In this document: one piece after another, positions 6,316-6,532 of the stretch | Numbering within the stretch: position 1 is the first letter of the stretch | Layout: the number at the start of each line of letters is the position of its first letter | Assembly (NCBI GenBank): GCA_021107605.1 | Contig: JAIOSN010000124.1 | Location: forward strand, 1-6,532 | Length of the DNA stretch: 6,532 bases | Direction: 5' to 3' | Origin: Anaerolineae bacterium | GTDB lineage: Bacteria > Chloroflexota > Anaerolineae > B4-G1 > SLSP01 | The notes under the pieces: model-generated | Told to the model about the DNA's origin: nothing | The model's input: only the letters and a program-made list of their open reading frames with translations | Database searches by the model: none | Program-made: the position numbers and the translations under genes

Positions 6316-6532
6316 AGCTAAGGAGGTGCGACGGCGCTAGCAAATTGGAGGGGGGCCAGTAATAAATTATTGCCAATTTGCAAGCCATGGGCCTGGAACT
6401 CCCAAATACCTTGCTGGCACTCCGGCCCACATTCCAGCAATCACGCGATAATGAGCCAGTAAAGGCCCAAAACAGCCCCACGGCTTCAGCGCGGGGCATC
6501 ACATTCCCACTTTTGCACCACTTCCCGGTGGA
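6316..6532. other. Tail region with no supportable gene
   Basis: Past the hairpin I find no gene I can defend. Frames stay open to the window edge on both strands (plus from ATG 6387; minus from the edge down to 6314). Neither has a ribosome binding site, a recognisable motif or protein-like composition. A third minus-strand frame from the edge ends at TGA 6488-6486 after 14 codons and could be the tail of a gene beyond the window, but that is too little to call. An isolated AAGGAGGTG at 6320-6328 has no start codon at a workable distance except one opening a four-codon frame. GCCAGTAA recurs 100 bases apart (6355-6362, 6455-6462). Confidence 0.4.
6340..6381. repeat. 9-bp perfect inverted repeat in the 3' intergenic tail
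   Basis: GCAAATTGG (6340-6348) and CCAATTTGC (6373-6381) are exact reverse complements separated by 24 bases. Inside the loop, AATAA and TTATT flank a single A (6361-6371), giving a possible nested hairpin. There is no T-run after the stem, so this is not a classic terminator. The arms share GCAAAT with the direct repeats at 4249-4277. Confidence 0.5.

Noticed and set aside
6320..6328. AAGGAGGTG as the complement of a 16S rRNA 3' end
   Set aside because: On the minus strand the context around CACCTCCTT does not continue as the conserved GGATCACCTCC or the upstream 16S helix, so it is not rRNA.
6387..6532. Plus-strand frame from ATG 6387 open to the window edge
   Set aside because: It has only 48 codons, no ribosome binding site, overlaps another open frame on the minus strand, and shows no recognisable motif.

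Overview
The window is a chromosomal segment from a bacterium of moderate GC content. Genes are GC-richer and the intergenic DNA is locally AT-rich. My best guess is Chloroflexota (an Anaerolineae-like lineage) or another environmental phylum with repeat-rich spacers. This rests on the gene mix (PUFA-type ketosynthase, GT5 glycogen synthase, compact GH57/DUF3536 protein, patatin) and on period-7 repeats in the gaps. No ribosomal or other taxonomic marker is present, so the assignment is inference.

Layout: (1) 1-884, minus strand, the N-terminal 294 codons of a large PfaA/HglE-like polyketide or polyunsaturated-fatty-acid synthase, cut by the window edge. (2) 885-1339, a divergent intergenic region with a ~200 bp imperfect inverted repeat, a heptad tandem array and the probable glgA promoter. 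(3) 1340-4245, plus strand, a probable two-gene unit: glycogen synthase (glgA) followed after 20 bp by a GH57 family protein with a DUF3536-type C-terminal region. (4) 4246-4471, a spacer with two more short-repeat arrays. (5) 4472-4993, a small membrane-anchored protein of unknown function, probably translated from a leaderless mRNA. (6) 5073-6278, a patatin-like lipid acyl hydrolase, followed by a weak terminator-like hairpin. (7) 6279-6532, a tail with small inverted and direct repeats and no gene I can support.

Function: glgA and the GH57 protein very likely cooperate in alpha-glucan (glycogen) synthesis and remodelling. The flanking PKS/PUFA synthase and patatin both concern acyl chains, but nothing in the sequence links them to each other or to glycogen. 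The anchored protein is close to the patatin gene, but no function follows from that.

I found no clear new multi-gene system. The most notable structure is non-coding: degenerate 7-bp tandem repeats recur in three separate intergenic gaps on the same strand with a related core (CTACCG / CTAACCG). One of them supplies the glgA stop codon and fills the spot where the next gene's ribosome binding site should be.
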